Below, in pieces: positions 8,245 to 16,158 of a stretch of DNA of 64,000 nucleotides. The stretch is from contig NZ_AXWQ01000006.1 of assembly GCF_000482745.1 (NCBI RefSeq), positions 279,092-343,091 of the forward strand, written 5' to 3'. The notes below the pieces were generated by a model that saw only the letters and a list, made by a program, of their open reading frames with translations, did no database searches and was not told where the DNA came from. The translations under genes were made by a program, and so were the position numbers. This DNA comes from Oleidesulfovibrio alaskensis DSM 16109. Lineage in GTDB: Bacteria; Desulfobacterota; Desulfovibrionia; Desulfovibrionales; Desulfovibrionaceae. Within the stretch, counting starts at the first letter, position 1. Every line of letters starts with the position of its first letter.

Positions 8245-9546
8245 CTAGGTCAGCCGCTGAAAACCGGACAAACAGGGCTGCCCTTTCAGCTGTCCCCTTA
8301 TATCGCCTGTTTCAGCGATAATGCCGAAAACCTCATCGCAGGCACTCAGGTACTCTTCCACATGGTCCGGGGTGTGCGCTCCCATTGCATAAAAATCAGT
8401 GCTGGCCAGAATACCGCGTTCAAGCATCAGCTGGATGAAGAAAGCACGCTTAACCAGATGGTCTTCGCCGAAGCTGAAATGGCCCATCGGCTTCATACCG
8501 CTTACAGTGACCGGCAAACCGTGTTTTCTCCCCAACTCCAGCCAGCCGTCCTGCACCCGGGTACCTATTCTGACCAGATGGCTGCCCAAATTGAGCCTCT
8601 GATGTTTTTTCAGCGTGGCAATGGCGGCAACCGGACCTATTCTTTCTGTCCAGTTGGTCGAACTGATAAAGGTGTCAGAAGCGGCGCTCATAACCTTTTG
8701 TGTACCGATGATGGCAGACATGGCGTACCCGTTTGCCAGAGCCTTCGAAAAAACGGCAATGTCCGGAATGAAACCGTCGTAGCACAGGTGTGCGCCACCG
8801 GTAGTAAAGCGCAGTCCCGCAGATATCTCGTCTACAACAAGCGGCACATCAAGCCGGGTCGCCACATCACGCAGACGGGCAAGAAACGCAGGGTCAGGAG
8901 TGAAATTACGGACAGGCTCGGTCACTATGGCCGCAAGATTGTCTTGATGTTCTGCAACCAGAGCATCGAATCCTTCAATATCATTGTACCTGAAAGGATA
9001 AGCTGAATGGCACAGACTTCTGGGCACACCTGCGGGGGGCAATCCTTTCATCAGATGCCCGTCAAGGGCAGATTCATCGCTCAGGTTTGCAGCAAGATAC
9101 CAGTCCTGCCAGCCGTGATAACCGCAAAAAAGCACTACACCTTTTCCGGTGTATGTGCGTGCAATGCGCACAGCAACCGCCATCGCCTCGCCGCCGGAAC
9201 GCGCAAAACGGGCCTGTTCGGCCCACGGATGCAACTCGCACAACAGGTCGGCAAGCTCCACTTCCTCCGGACAGTTCAGACTTGACGCCACGCCTTGCCT
9301 CACCGCCGCGCAAACGGCATCGTCAACATCTTCATCAGCATACCCGAGAACACATGCCCCGATTCCGGCGATGGACATATCCAGATACTTATGACCGTCA
9401 AGGTCCCAGATATATGCCCCTTTGGCTTTGGAATAATATGTCGGCCAGACCCCTTCACCGAAGCGCGTGGGATTTTTTGAAAGCAACTGCGTCAGATTGG
9501 GTATCCGCTGTTTTGCTTTCGCCTGATATTCACTGCAACGCGACAT
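8245..9546 (-). CDS. Class III PLP aminotransferase (glutamate-1-semialdehyde mutase-like)
   Basis: A 433-residue fold-type I PLP enzyme. It has the class III layout: SGGEAMAVAVRIAR for cofactor phosphate binding, VVDEISAGLRF carrying the pyridine-contacting aspartate, and FSKALANGYAMS with the Schiff-base lysine. It resembles glutamate-1-semialdehyde aminomutase, but its location inside a sugar operon points to amino-group transfer on a sugar or a lactyl-like side chain, not haem synthesis. It overlaps the aldo/keto reductase gene by 17 bases. Enzymes like this appear in other flagellin-glycan clusters, but the substrate remains unassigned. Confidence 0.75.
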   Translation of the reverse strand: MSRCSEYQAKAKQRIPNLTQLLSKNPTRFGEGVWPTYYSKAKGAYIWDLDGHKYLDMSIAGIGACVLGYADEDVDDAVCAAVRQGVASSLNCPEEVELADLLCELHPWAEQARFARSGGEAMAVAVRIARTYTGKGVVLFCGYHGWQDWYLAANLSDESALDGHLMKGLPPAGVPRSLCHSAYPFRYNDIEGFDALVAEHQDNLAAIVTEPVRNFTPDPAFLARLRDVATRLDVPLVVDEISAGLRFTTGGAHLCYDGFIPDIAVFSKALANGYAMSAIIGTQKVMSAASDTFISSTNWTERIGPVAAIATLKKHQRLNLGSHLVRIGTRVQDGWLELGRKHGLPVTVSGMKPMGHFSFGEDHLVKRAFFIQLMLERGILASTDFYAMGAHTPDHVEEYLSACDEVFGIIAETGDIRGQLKGQPCLSGFQRLT

Positions 9547-10444
9547 TACTCGTCCTCTTCTTCCAGCATGCCGGATTCAGCACCTCCGGGTTCTGTTCCG
9601 GCATAATGGCTGTTAACGCTTCCAGAAAAGATTCCCGCGAACAGGCGGAAAGCAGGCTGACTGCATTTTCTTCCACCTGCCCGACTGTTTCGGCACCGAA
9701 TAAAATAAATGCTGAGGGATAGCGGTAATAAACAAAAAGCAGCGCCGCCTGCGCCTGTGTCAGACCAAAACGGCGGCAGCACTGCTGAAATTCATGCAGA
9801 TATGGAGCAAGGCACCGCAGGTGCTCCGGAAGCTCGTCCGGTGCAAGGCAAAGCACGCCTTGCAGCAACGCACTGCGAATGTAGACTGTTTTACCGGCGG
9901 CTCCGGCTCTTTCAAAAATACCGGCCAGTTCAAAGCGCCGGTCAAAAACCGAAGCCGGCAGCTGCAGTGCGGTAATCATGGGGTGAGCCAGAGCTTTGTG
10001 TGCAGCATCTGTGGTGTATACAGAAACCCCGATGCCGCCCAGTATGCCGTCATGCATCATCTGCTGCAGCACCCGGCCTGTTTCGCCGTCAAGATACTCA
10101 AGCTCCTCTTCTCTGTGGAGCATCAGGCAGCGGAGATGTGATACGCGCAAACGCTCCAATGAAGCCGCAACGATTCCGGACAGCAGAGAAGCGGAACAGG
10201 GTAACGTGTGTGGCGGCAGCTTAGTGATGATTTCAGGAGATTCAGCACCCGCTGCCCGCAAGGAAAAACCCAGTACCCGCTCGCTGTCGCCGTAGGCTGC
10301 CGCAGTGTCAAAAGCAGTTATCCCGCTTTTCCATGCAGCGGAAACAATTCCGTCAGCACACCGCTGGTCGGGCTTACCGGTGCGGTTGGCAACGCCGTAA
10401 GGCATGCCCAGCTGTACCGTTCCCAAAACAAACCGTGAAGTCAT
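9530..10444 (-). CDS. Aldo/keto reductase family oxidoreductase
   Basis: A 304-residue AKR barrel. Visible motifs are FVLGTVQLGMPYG at the N-terminus, the catalytic FDTAAAYGDSE (Asp and Tyr), the lysine in EIITKLPPH and the histidine in CLMLHREEE, so the tetrad appears complete. Members reduce carbonyls with NADPH. The operon position between pseC and an aminotransferase suggests that it produces or consumes a keto sugar or keto side chain. I chose the ATG at 10444 because it follows GAGGTGG at a workable distance. Its 3' end overlaps the aminotransferase start by 17 bases. Confidence 0.75.
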   Translation of the reverse strand: MTSRFVLGTVQLGMPYGVANRTGKPDQRCADGIVSAAWKSGITAFDTAAAYGDSERVLGFSLRAAGAESPEIITKLPPHTLPCSASLLSGIVAASLERLRVSHLRCLMLHREEELEYLDGETGRVLQQMMHDGILGGIGVSVYTTDAAHKALAHPMITALQLPASVFDRRFELAGIFERAGAAGKTVYIRSALLQGVLCLAPDELPEHLRCLAPYLHEFQQCCRRFGLTQAQAALLFVYYRYPSAFILFGAETVGQVEENAVSLLSACSRESFLEALTAIMPEQNPEVLNPACWKKRTSNVALQ

Positions 10445-10480
10445 ATCCACCTCAAAAGCCGCACAGCGCAACAGCAGAAA

Positions 10481-11593
10481 TCATACGGGCTGACATAACG
10501 CACAAACGCGCTGCACATCCTCTTCAGACATTCCCGCCCACATAGGCAGGGTAAGCAGGCGTTCGTATGCGGCTTCCGCAACGGGGCAACATGTTTCTGC
10601 ATATCCGTTTTTCCGGTAATACGGATGCATATATACCGGCTTATAGTGCACATTGACGCCGATCTGCGCCTTGCGCATCATCCGGAACAAAGCGTCCCGC
10701 CCGTCACAAAAAACAACAAACAAATGGTACGCGTGCAGGACATCCGCAGAACAGGCAGGCAGTTCCAGATTTTTCCCCGCCAGCCGCTGCCTGTAACAGG
10801 CCGCCAGAATATTTCGTTTTGCAACCCAGTCATCCAGCCTTGCAAGCTGTGACATGCCCAGAGCGCACTGCAGGTCGGACAGCCGGTAGTTGTAGCCCAG
10901 TTCCACCATGTCATACTGCCATGCAGAAGCTTTTTCCCGCTGATGAGAATCTGTGGTTATGCCATGATTTCTGAAAACCCGCATGGCGTGTGCCCAGTCA
11001 GGATCGGCCGTTACAGCCATGCCCCCTTCTGCGGTGGTGATATGCTTTACCGGATGAAAGCTGAAAACACTGATATCCGCAATTGATCCGACAGGCCGCC
11101 CCTTGTATCTTGCCCCCGCGGCATGACAGGCATCGGCCACCAGACGCAGCGAATACCGGTCCGCAAGGGTTCGCAGAGCGTCCCAGTCGCAGGGGTGGCC
11201 GGCATAGTCCACGCCGACAAGCACCTTTGTCCGCGGAGTTATACACCGTTCGGCCGATTCTGGATCAATGAGCAGTGTGCGCGGGCAGACGTCAGCAAAA
11301 ACAGGTCTGGCCCCGCAATGCAAAACAGCATTTGCCGTGGCCGCAAAAGTCATTGCAGGAACAATCACCTCATCGCCTGCCGTTACTCCCAGAGCATGAT
11401 AGGCGCAGTGCAGCGCGGCCGTGCCGCTATTGACCGCAACTCCCAGCCCGCCACAGACATGGGCGGCAAAGGCCTGCTCAAAATCTCTCACGGCCGGACC
11501 GGTCGTAAGCCAGTCGCCACGCAGAACTCCGACAACGGCTTCGATATCGTCTTCAGATATAATCTGACGGCCATACGGCAAAAAAGAAGACAT
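10481..11593 (-). CDS. pseC: UDP-4-amino-4,6-dideoxy-L-AltNAc aminotransferase
   Basis: A 370-residue DegT/DnrJ/EryC1-family PLP enzyme. Motifs: PYGRQIISEDDI at the N-terminus, VAVNSGTAALHCAYHALG, DACHAAGARYKG, and the lysine loop FSFHPVKHITTAEGG. PseC transfers an amino group from glutamate to the 4-keto sugar made by PseB. The ATG at 11593 overlaps the pseB stop (TGATG), the usual pseB-pseC coupling, which strongly supports the specific assignment. Further in-frame codons upstream of this ATG lie inside pseB and are not needed. Confidence 0.88.
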   Translation of the reverse strand: MSSFLPYGRQIISEDDIEAVVGVLRGDWLTTGPAVRDFEQAFAAHVCGGLGVAVNSGTAALHCAYHALGVTAGDEVIVPAMTFAATANAVLHCGARPVFADVCPRTLLIDPESAERCITPRTKVLVGVDYAGHPCDWDALRTLADRYSLRLVADACHAAGARYKGRPVGSIADISVFSFHPVKHITTAEGGMAVTADPDWAHAMRVFRNHGITTDSHQREKASAWQYDMVELGYNYRLSDLQCALGMSQLARLDDWVAKRNILAACYRQRLAGKNLELPACSADVLHAYHLFVVFCDGRDALFRMMRKAQIGVNVHYKPVYMHPYYRKNGYAETCCPVAEAAYERLLTLPMWAGMSEEDVQRVCALCQPV

Positions 11594-12582
11594 CAGCGTT
11601 CCTGAACAGGGAAGCCCTGACTGGCAAGAATGCGTCGCAGTTCGTCCACGGAAAGCCACTGGTCGTTTGTTGCGGAACTGTAGGCAAAGCCCTCTTCGAC
11701 GGGACGGCCCTCGGGCCCCTGATATCTGTACGTTTCGGGTTTGATTACATAGTAATCACCGATATCAATGGTATGACGGGAATCTTCACTGGTGATCATC
11801 ACCTCGTGCAGCTTTTCACCCGGCCGTATTCCGACAACTTTTGTCTCACATCGGGGCGCAATGGCTTCCGCAAGGTCGGTAATGCGCATACTGGGAATTT
11901 TGGGAACCAGCACTTCGCCGCCACCGGCTATTTCAAAGGAACGGAGAACCATTTCCACACTTTGTTCAAGGGTAATCCAGAAGCGAGTCATGCGCGGGTC
12001 GGTGATGGGAATCACCGCGCCTTCATCTCTTTTCTTGATAAAAAACGGGATGACGCTCCCGCGGCTGCCCATGACATTGCCGTACCTGACAACTGAAAAT
12101 TTTGTTTCGCAGGCGACAAAGGCATTGGCCGCTATAAAAAGCTTGTCCGAGCAGAGCTTTGTGGCACCGTACAGGTTAACCGGGCTGACAGCTTTGTCGG
12201 TGGACAGCGCCACCACCTTTTTAACATTCATGTCCGCAGCCACGTTCACAACGTTCTGCGCGCCATAAATATTTGTTTTAATGCACTCTGTCGGGTTATA
12301 CTCAGCCGCCGGCACCTGCTTCAGTGCTGCAGCATGAATAATATAGTCCACGCCGCGTAACGCTCTGTACAGGCGCTCTTTGTCACGTACATCGCCAATG
12401 AAATACCTCAGGCACTCATGCTCATCAGGGTCGAACTGCTGTGCCATCTCAAACTGTTTGAGTTCATCCCTCGAAAAAATGATCAGGCGCTCCGGACTGT
12501 ATTTCTGCAAAAGAATCTCAGTGCATTTTTTGCCGAAAGAACCTGTTCCACCGGTAATAAGTATACGCTTGCCATTAAACAT
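11593..12582 (-). CDS. pseB: UDP-GlcNAc 4,6-dehydratase (inverting)
   Basis: A 329-residue SDR-type dehydratase. The N-terminal cofactor loop ITGGTGSFGKKC is followed by FSRDELKQFEM, HAAALKQVPAAEYNP and the YGATK catalytic pair, all standard for PseB/FlaA1. It carries out the first committed step: dehydration of UDP-GlcNAc with C5 inversion to the 4-keto-L-arabino-hexulose. The ATG at 12582 has no clear Shine-Dalgarno sequence upstream. It is the first gene of the twelve-gene minus-strand operon, so any operon promoter should lie in 12583-12857. Confidence 0.88.
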   Translation of the reverse strand: MFNGKRILITGGTGSFGKKCTEILLQKYSPERLIIFSRDELKQFEMAQQFDPDEHECLRYFIGDVRDKERLYRALRGVDYIIHAAALKQVPAAEYNPTECIKTNIYGAQNVVNVAADMNVKKVVALSTDKAVSPVNLYGATKLCSDKLFIAANAFVACETKFSVVRYGNVMGSRGSVIPFFIKKRDEGAVIPITDPRMTRFWITLEQSVEMVLRSFEIAGGGEVLVPKIPSMRITDLAEAIAPRCETKVVGIRPGEKLHEVMITSEDSRHTIDIGDYYVIKPETYRYQGPEGRPVEEGFAYSSATNDQWLSVDELRRILASQGFPVQER

Positions 12583-12857
12583 CAACTACAGCCCGTATGG
12601 TTTAAAGAAGTATCGTCAAAGCCGGAAGCCAGTCACAGACGGATATCCACTTACACATACAGTGTAAAGTGATGATTAGTCTTTACCCCCTGCGGGTAAA
12701 ATAGGCAACACGGGAAGAGCAGACAGGCGGAAGGTGACGCAAAGCCCGGTGTAACCGTCACTGCGCGTTAAGGATACCGCGGACACGACGGGAACAACTT
12801 TTTGTTGCGGCAGAAAAAAGGGGAAAACGCACAAGCTGACATGATGTAAATGCGCAA
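12583..12857. promoter_or_regulatory. Spacer upstream of pseB with two inverted repeats
   Basis: This spacer must hold the promoter of the nonulosonic acid operon. Two inverted repeats stand out: TTTACCC/GGGTAAA with a five-base centre (12682-12700) and an imperfect ACTTACAC/GTGTAAAGT (about 12651-12672). They are candidate operators. No convincing -35/-10 pair was found on the minus strand. No coding sequence is apparent. Confidence 0.35.
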
Positions 12858-12892
12858 CAAAAAAAGGGTTACATTGAAAATGTAACCCTTTT
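12858..12892 (-). terminator. Rho-independent terminator of tRNA-Glu
   Basis: A 14-bp perfect stem (12862-12875 with 12879-12892) and a three-base loop. On the minus strand it is followed by a run of T (complement of 12858-12865). It lies ten bases beyond the tRNA 3' end. Confidence 0.8.
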
Positions 12893-12901
12893 ATCTTTCT
12901 G

Positions 12902-12979
12902 TGGCGTCCCCAAGGGGATTTGAACCCCTGTCGCCTGCGTGAAAGGCAGGTGTCCTGGGCCAGGCTAGACGATGGGGAC
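12902..12979 (-). tRNA. tRNA-Glu (anticodon UUC)
   Basis: A full cloverleaf can be read on the minus strand. The acceptor stem GTCCCCA pairs with TGGGGAC, followed by discriminator G and an encoded CCA (complement of 12902-12904). The anticodon stem CCTGC/GCAGG encloses the loop CTTTCAC, giving anticodon TTC. The T arm contains GGTTCAAATCC. The CCA end is genomically encoded. Confidence 0.95.
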
Positions 12980-13022
12980 GCTTTATATGGCGCCGAGGCT
13001 GTTTGCCTGCAACGCGAAGAGG

Positions 13023-13051
13023 TGTTTAAGGTACGGCCCATGATTCGTCAA
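13023..13051 (-). promoter_or_regulatory. Probable promoter of tRNA-Glu
   Basis: On the minus strand TTGACG (13046-13051) is followed after 17 bases by TAAACA (13023-13028). Transcription would start about 36 bases before the tRNA 5' end. The -35 is good and the -10 is weak. Confidence 0.4.
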
Positions 13052-13083
13052 GCGTTTTGTACAAGGAAAGGCACTTTTCCTCA

Positions 13084-13111
13084 TTGACTCTTTGCGGAAC
13101 GGTCTTACTAT
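13084..13111 (+). promoter_or_regulatory. Strong sigma70-type promoter
   Basis: TTGACT (13084-13089), a 16-base spacer and TACTAT (13106-13111). No protein gene follows in this direction before the convergent FmdE-like gene. The promoter drives a foldable region that ends in a terminator at 13320-13340. Confidence 0.6.
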
Positions 13112-13117
13112 AGGGGT

Positions 13118-13340
13118 GAGGCGAGGACAACGGGTCCGGAGCCGAACGGAAGAACACTGACGGAGGATGCGACGGATTAATTCCCACGACGAGTCCCGAG
13201 AAGAAAGAACCTGCCGGTGATACATGTCGTGCCGGAGCCAAGGCTTAAAGCCGTATGGCCGGACGACCCGGGCGGCCCGGAAATTTCAGGCAGGTTCTTT
13301 CGCGTTCCCAGCACAGCAAGCGCCACAGGCGCTTTTTTTT
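13118..13340 (+). ncRNA. Candidate structured non-coding RNA of about 220 nt
   Basis: The region is bounded by a near-consensus promoter and a terminator: a GCGCC/GGCGC hairpin (13320-13332) followed by eight T. The 3' half can fold into nested helices: a perfect 12-bp stem between 13204-13215 and 13289-13300, inside it GTCGTGCCGG with CCGGACGAC (about 13227-13236 with 13258-13266), and inside that GGCT/AGCC. No start codon with a ribosome binding site opens a sensible reading frame. It does not show the conserved cores of RNase P, tmRNA or SRP RNA. A 6S-like RNA is possible on length alone. Family unknown. Confidence 0.5.
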
Positions 13341-13653
13341 GTGTCTGACGCAATGACTGCCGCCCGCATGCCGCCCCATGGCCAGCCCCCGCCGGAAAAA
13401 GCCCGCACGGCTCCCGCCGTACGGCATAAGCACACGGAACGGCAAAATCATACGGTACAGCACCTGTGGCCGCCGACCATGCGGCCGCGATTGCACCATC
13501 CGCCGGCTGTTGCGGCTCTCTGCTCCTTCGCATTGCACCACTGCGGCCGTACAGACCGACGCCCCGCAACCAGCCTGCGGCAGGAACGGGGCGCCGGGTA
13601 TTGCTCTTTCCGGAAAGCGGTGCCGAACGGGGCACCTCCGGAGGCTGCACAGT
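13341..13653. other. Non-coding stretch, no feature recognised
   Basis: About 310 bases between the candidate RNA terminator and the 3' end of the convergent FmdE-like gene. Open frames here are shadows without homology or ribosome binding sites. GC-rich inverted repeats (for example GGTGCC/GGCACC near 13620-13637) are not followed by T tracts. Confidence 0.5.
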
Positions 13654-15309
13654 CTATTTACCGAACGGACATTTGGGCCATGTACAGGTTTTGCAGTTAT
13701 GGCAGAATCCGCCTTCTGCCAGCCGGGCCAGATCACGGCGGGTCACATCGCATCCCGCCAGCAGGCGCGGCAGCAGCAGATCAAACCCTGTCGTTTTGTA
13801 ATACAACGCACATGCGGGCACTCCTATCACGCGGGCCACGGTTCCGTTGTGGCGCAGTCTGCCCACCAGCGTCATGGTGCCGGGCAGCACCGGCATGCCG
13901 TACAACGCATCAGTCAGGCCGGCGTCCACCAGTCCGGCGCGGGTCACATCGTCGGGATCCACGCTCATGCCTGCCGTGGTCACCACCAGTTCAGCGCCCT
14001 GTTCCAGAAAACCCCGTACGGCCTGCGCTATGGCTTCTCTGTCATCGGGAACAATACTGCTGCTCACCACCTCGCAGCCCAACCCCATCAGTTTGCCGGT
14101 GACAATGGGAATAAACCGGTCTTCTATCAGTCCCTGAAACACCTCTGTTCCGGTAACCAGCACAGCTGCTTTTTTCACTTTCAGCGGCAGCACGGAAAGC
14201 ACCGGACTGTCCCCCAGCGCAGTCAAAGCCCTGCTGAAATGTTCCTGTGACAGGTACAATGGAATGGCGCGGCTGCCGGCTATCAGGCGTCCTTCCTCCA
14301 CAACCGCTGCATGATGGCGGGTTGCCAGCATGACATCCGGCACCAGATTAAACCGCTCAAGCGCTTCCAGATCAATGCTCAGCATACCTGTACGGGCAGC
14401 ACGGAAATTGATTTTGCCCTCACGCGGCGGCAGGTCATACTCCACCCCCTGCCCTGCCATACGGGCGGCAAATGCCTGCACGGCGTCGTTTTCATGCACC
14501 CACTCGGAACCGGGCAAAGCCGAATCGTCATAGACATGAAACTTGCCCATACGCTGCAGACGGCACAGGTCGCCCGCTTCCAGCGTCTGTCCGGCCAGCA
14601 CAGCCGGTCCCTTGGCCTCGTCGGGAATAATCTCCGTCATATCATGCAGCGCTGTTCTGCCGTAGGCATCTTCCACCGGCACCACGCGCAGCGGGGCCCG
14701 CTCGAGCACACCGCCGGCAGCGCCGGAGCCCCCCTCACGGGCATCCACCACATAAGGAGCCTCGCCCTGACAGCCGCGGCATATACCGCCGTCGCGGGAA
14801 GGATACGGTTCGCCGCAGACAGGACATACCCCCACTTCTCCCATGTGCGCGTGCCCCAGATGCTTGGGATCGATGCGCACAGCCTGAATGGAGCATACGG
14901 ACTCGCCCGCCTCCTCAATCTCTCTGAACAGCTGGTCGGAATCCTGCTCCGCCTTGGGACGCAGCTTCATGAACCATGCGTAATATTCGGGCCACGCCTT
15001 GAGTTTGGCGGCATCGACGTATACCCGGTACCCCTCCCCTGTATATTTGTCATACAGCGACACCGCATAACGGCCCAGCGGAACAACCTTCATCCACTGG
15101 TTGCCTGTGCTGCACAAAGTCAGCAGCTGAACAGCATCCGGCAGACATTTGGCCGACTCCACCATGGCCTCGAACAACGTCCCCTCGGGCAGATGACGAC
15201 GGGCCATTTCCACCATATACCCCCCGAGCAGAAGCCCCGGAGCGGGATAACTGTGAAAAGCGGCGGCCAGTTCCTTGAACTCTTCAAACGTGTACTTGCC
15301 GATGTTCAT
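13654..15309 (-). CDS. FmdE-domain / MoeA-like molybdopterin-binding fusion protein
   Basis: A 551-residue protein of three parts. Residues about 1-150 form an FmdE-like domain (formylmethanofuran dehydrogenase subunit E family), and a CPVCGEPY...CRGC zinc motif follows near residues 175-195. The C-terminal half is a MoCF/MoeA-like molybdopterin-binding domain with TTAGMSVDPDDVTR. A cysteine cluster CHNCKTCTWPKC ends the protein. It probably takes part in molybdenum or tungsten cofactor handling for the divergently transcribed oxidoreductase. I chose the ATG at 15309, with AGAAGG ten bases upstream. An in-frame TTG at 15348 is less likely. The exact reaction is unknown, and cofactor insertion, sulfuration or storage are all possible. 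Confidence 0.7.
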   Translation of the reverse strand: MNIGKYTFEEFKELAAAFHSYPAPGLLLGGYMVEMARRHLPEGTLFEAMVESAKCLPDAVQLLTLCSTGNQWMKVVPLGRYAVSLYDKYTGEGYRVYVDAAKLKAWPEYYAWFMKLRPKAEQDSDQLFREIEEAGESVCSIQAVRIDPKHLGHAHMGEVGVCPVCGEPYPSRDGGICRGCQGEAPYVVDAREGGSGAAGGVLERAPLRVVPVEDAYGRTALHDMTEIIPDEAKGPAVLAGQTLEAGDLCRLQRMGKFHVYDDSALPGSEWVHENDAVQAFAARMAGQGVEYDLPPREGKINFRAARTGMLSIDLEALERFNLVPDVMLATRHHAAVVEEGRLIAGSRAIPLYLSQEHFSRALTALGDSPVLSVLPLKVKKAAVLVTGTEVFQGLIEDRFIPIVTGKLMGLGCEVVSSSIVPDDREAIAQAVRGFLEQGAELVVTTAGMSVDPDDVTRAGLVDAGLTDALYGMPVLPGTMTLVGRLRHNGTVARVIGVPACALYYKTTGFDLLLPRLLAGCDVTRRDLARLAEGGFCHNCKTCTWPKCPFGK

Positions 15310-15601
15310 ACGCGTAACAGCCTTCTTTCCGTTTATCGGTTGCAACAAACTGCGCGCCGCACAAAGGCGGCATCACATTCCGCGCCTGCAGGCAGTGCAA
15401 CAGAATGCAACACCGGCCCTGCAATAGATTTTTCCATACCTTGTGGGACGTTCCGCGTCCACCCCCCTGCCTTTTATGTACGGTCTGCCACCTTGCTGTG
15501 TGCGCCCCAGCCTTCCGGTGTCTGCGGGCCTGCCCGTAATACTCCGGAATAACGGCTGGAAAAAAATAATGCAGCCTGCACAAAAAAATCACCCCCTATC
15601 A

Positions 15602-15630
15602 TTGACACCCATACCCCCTATGGGTATGCA
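15602..15630 (+). promoter_or_regulatory. Promoter with embedded CsoR/CstR-type operator
   Basis: TTGACA (15602-15607), a 17-base spacer and TATGCA (15625-15630). Between and across these boxes lies the inverted repeat CATACCC...GGGTATG (15610-15628), the C/G-tract palindrome typical of CsoR-family repressors. A repressor bound there would cover the spacer and the -10. The promoter serves the cytochrome c / molybdopterin oxidoreductase operon, with a leader of about 115 bases. A CsoR-family gene closes this locus at 23112. The rest of 15310-15753 holds no gene. Confidence 0.7.
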
Positions 15631-15753
15631 GCAAGAAAGGGAAGACGGCAAGCCGTTATGTAAAACCCAACATGCCACCAGCGCCCGACCCGCCCGCCTG
15701 TCTGCTGCGGGCCGCATGCAGGCGCAGAAAGGCAATCTGCATCAGGAGGATGT

Positions 15754-16074
15754 ATGCAACGCAGAATCATCACCGGTATCGTGGCCGCCCTGTTTCTGAC
15801 CACAGCCTTCAGCATGGCCTTTGCCGACGGCGGCAACGCCCGCAAGGGTAAGTACCTGTTCCGCAAACACTGCCGCAGCTGTCACGGAGCTAGCGCGGGT
15901 GATCTTTCGCCCAGTTCAAAGCTGCAGAAAGAATGGCGCGCTCTCAAGGCAGACACGTCATCCATTCCCTGCAAAGCAGACTGGGAAGGCCTTTCCGACA
16001 GCGACCTCAACGACATTTTCACCTACATGATCGACTTCGCCAAGGACTCCCCCTCTCCGGCGAAGTGCAGCTAG
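15754..16074 (+). CDS. Periplasmic monohaem cytochrome c
   Basis: A 106-residue protein with a signal peptide of about 24 residues (positive start, hydrophobic core, AFA cleavage site) and one haem-binding CRSCH at residues 40-44. A methionine in FTYMID near residue 92 is a candidate sixth ligand. Two further cysteines (SIPCK and the C-terminal KCS) could form a disulfide. It is preceded by an AGGAGGA ribosome binding site and heads the operon that encodes the molybdopterin oxidoreductase. It is probably the electron donor or acceptor linking that enzyme to the periplasmic cytochrome c pool, which is abundant in Desulfovibrio. Confidence 0.85.
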   Translation: MQRRIITGIVAALFLTTAFSMAFADGGNARKGKYLFRKHCRSCHGASAGDLSPSSKLQKEWRALKADTSSIPCKADWEGLSDSDLNDIFTYMIDFAKDSPSPAKCS

Positions 16075-16158
16075 GCAGCCTCCGGATACCGGACTGTGCC
16101 ACGGCAGGGCGCAGTCCGGTACGCACAGGGGCGCACAAGCAACAACAGGAGGTTATCC

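Noticed and set aside
13177..13650. 157-codon minus-strand frame next to tRNA-Glu
   Set aside because: No ribosome site, Arg/Pro/Gly-rich composition and overlap with the candidate structured RNA.
14311..15552. 413-codon plus-strand frame over the FmdE-like gene
   Set aside because: Shadow of a gene with clear domains on the opposite strand; no promoter or homology.
15310..15601. Searched for a ModE or riboswitch-type molybdenum control element upstream of the FmdE-like gene
   Set aside because: No recognisable ModE palindrome or Moco riboswitch core could be read; only scattered TTGCA repeats.
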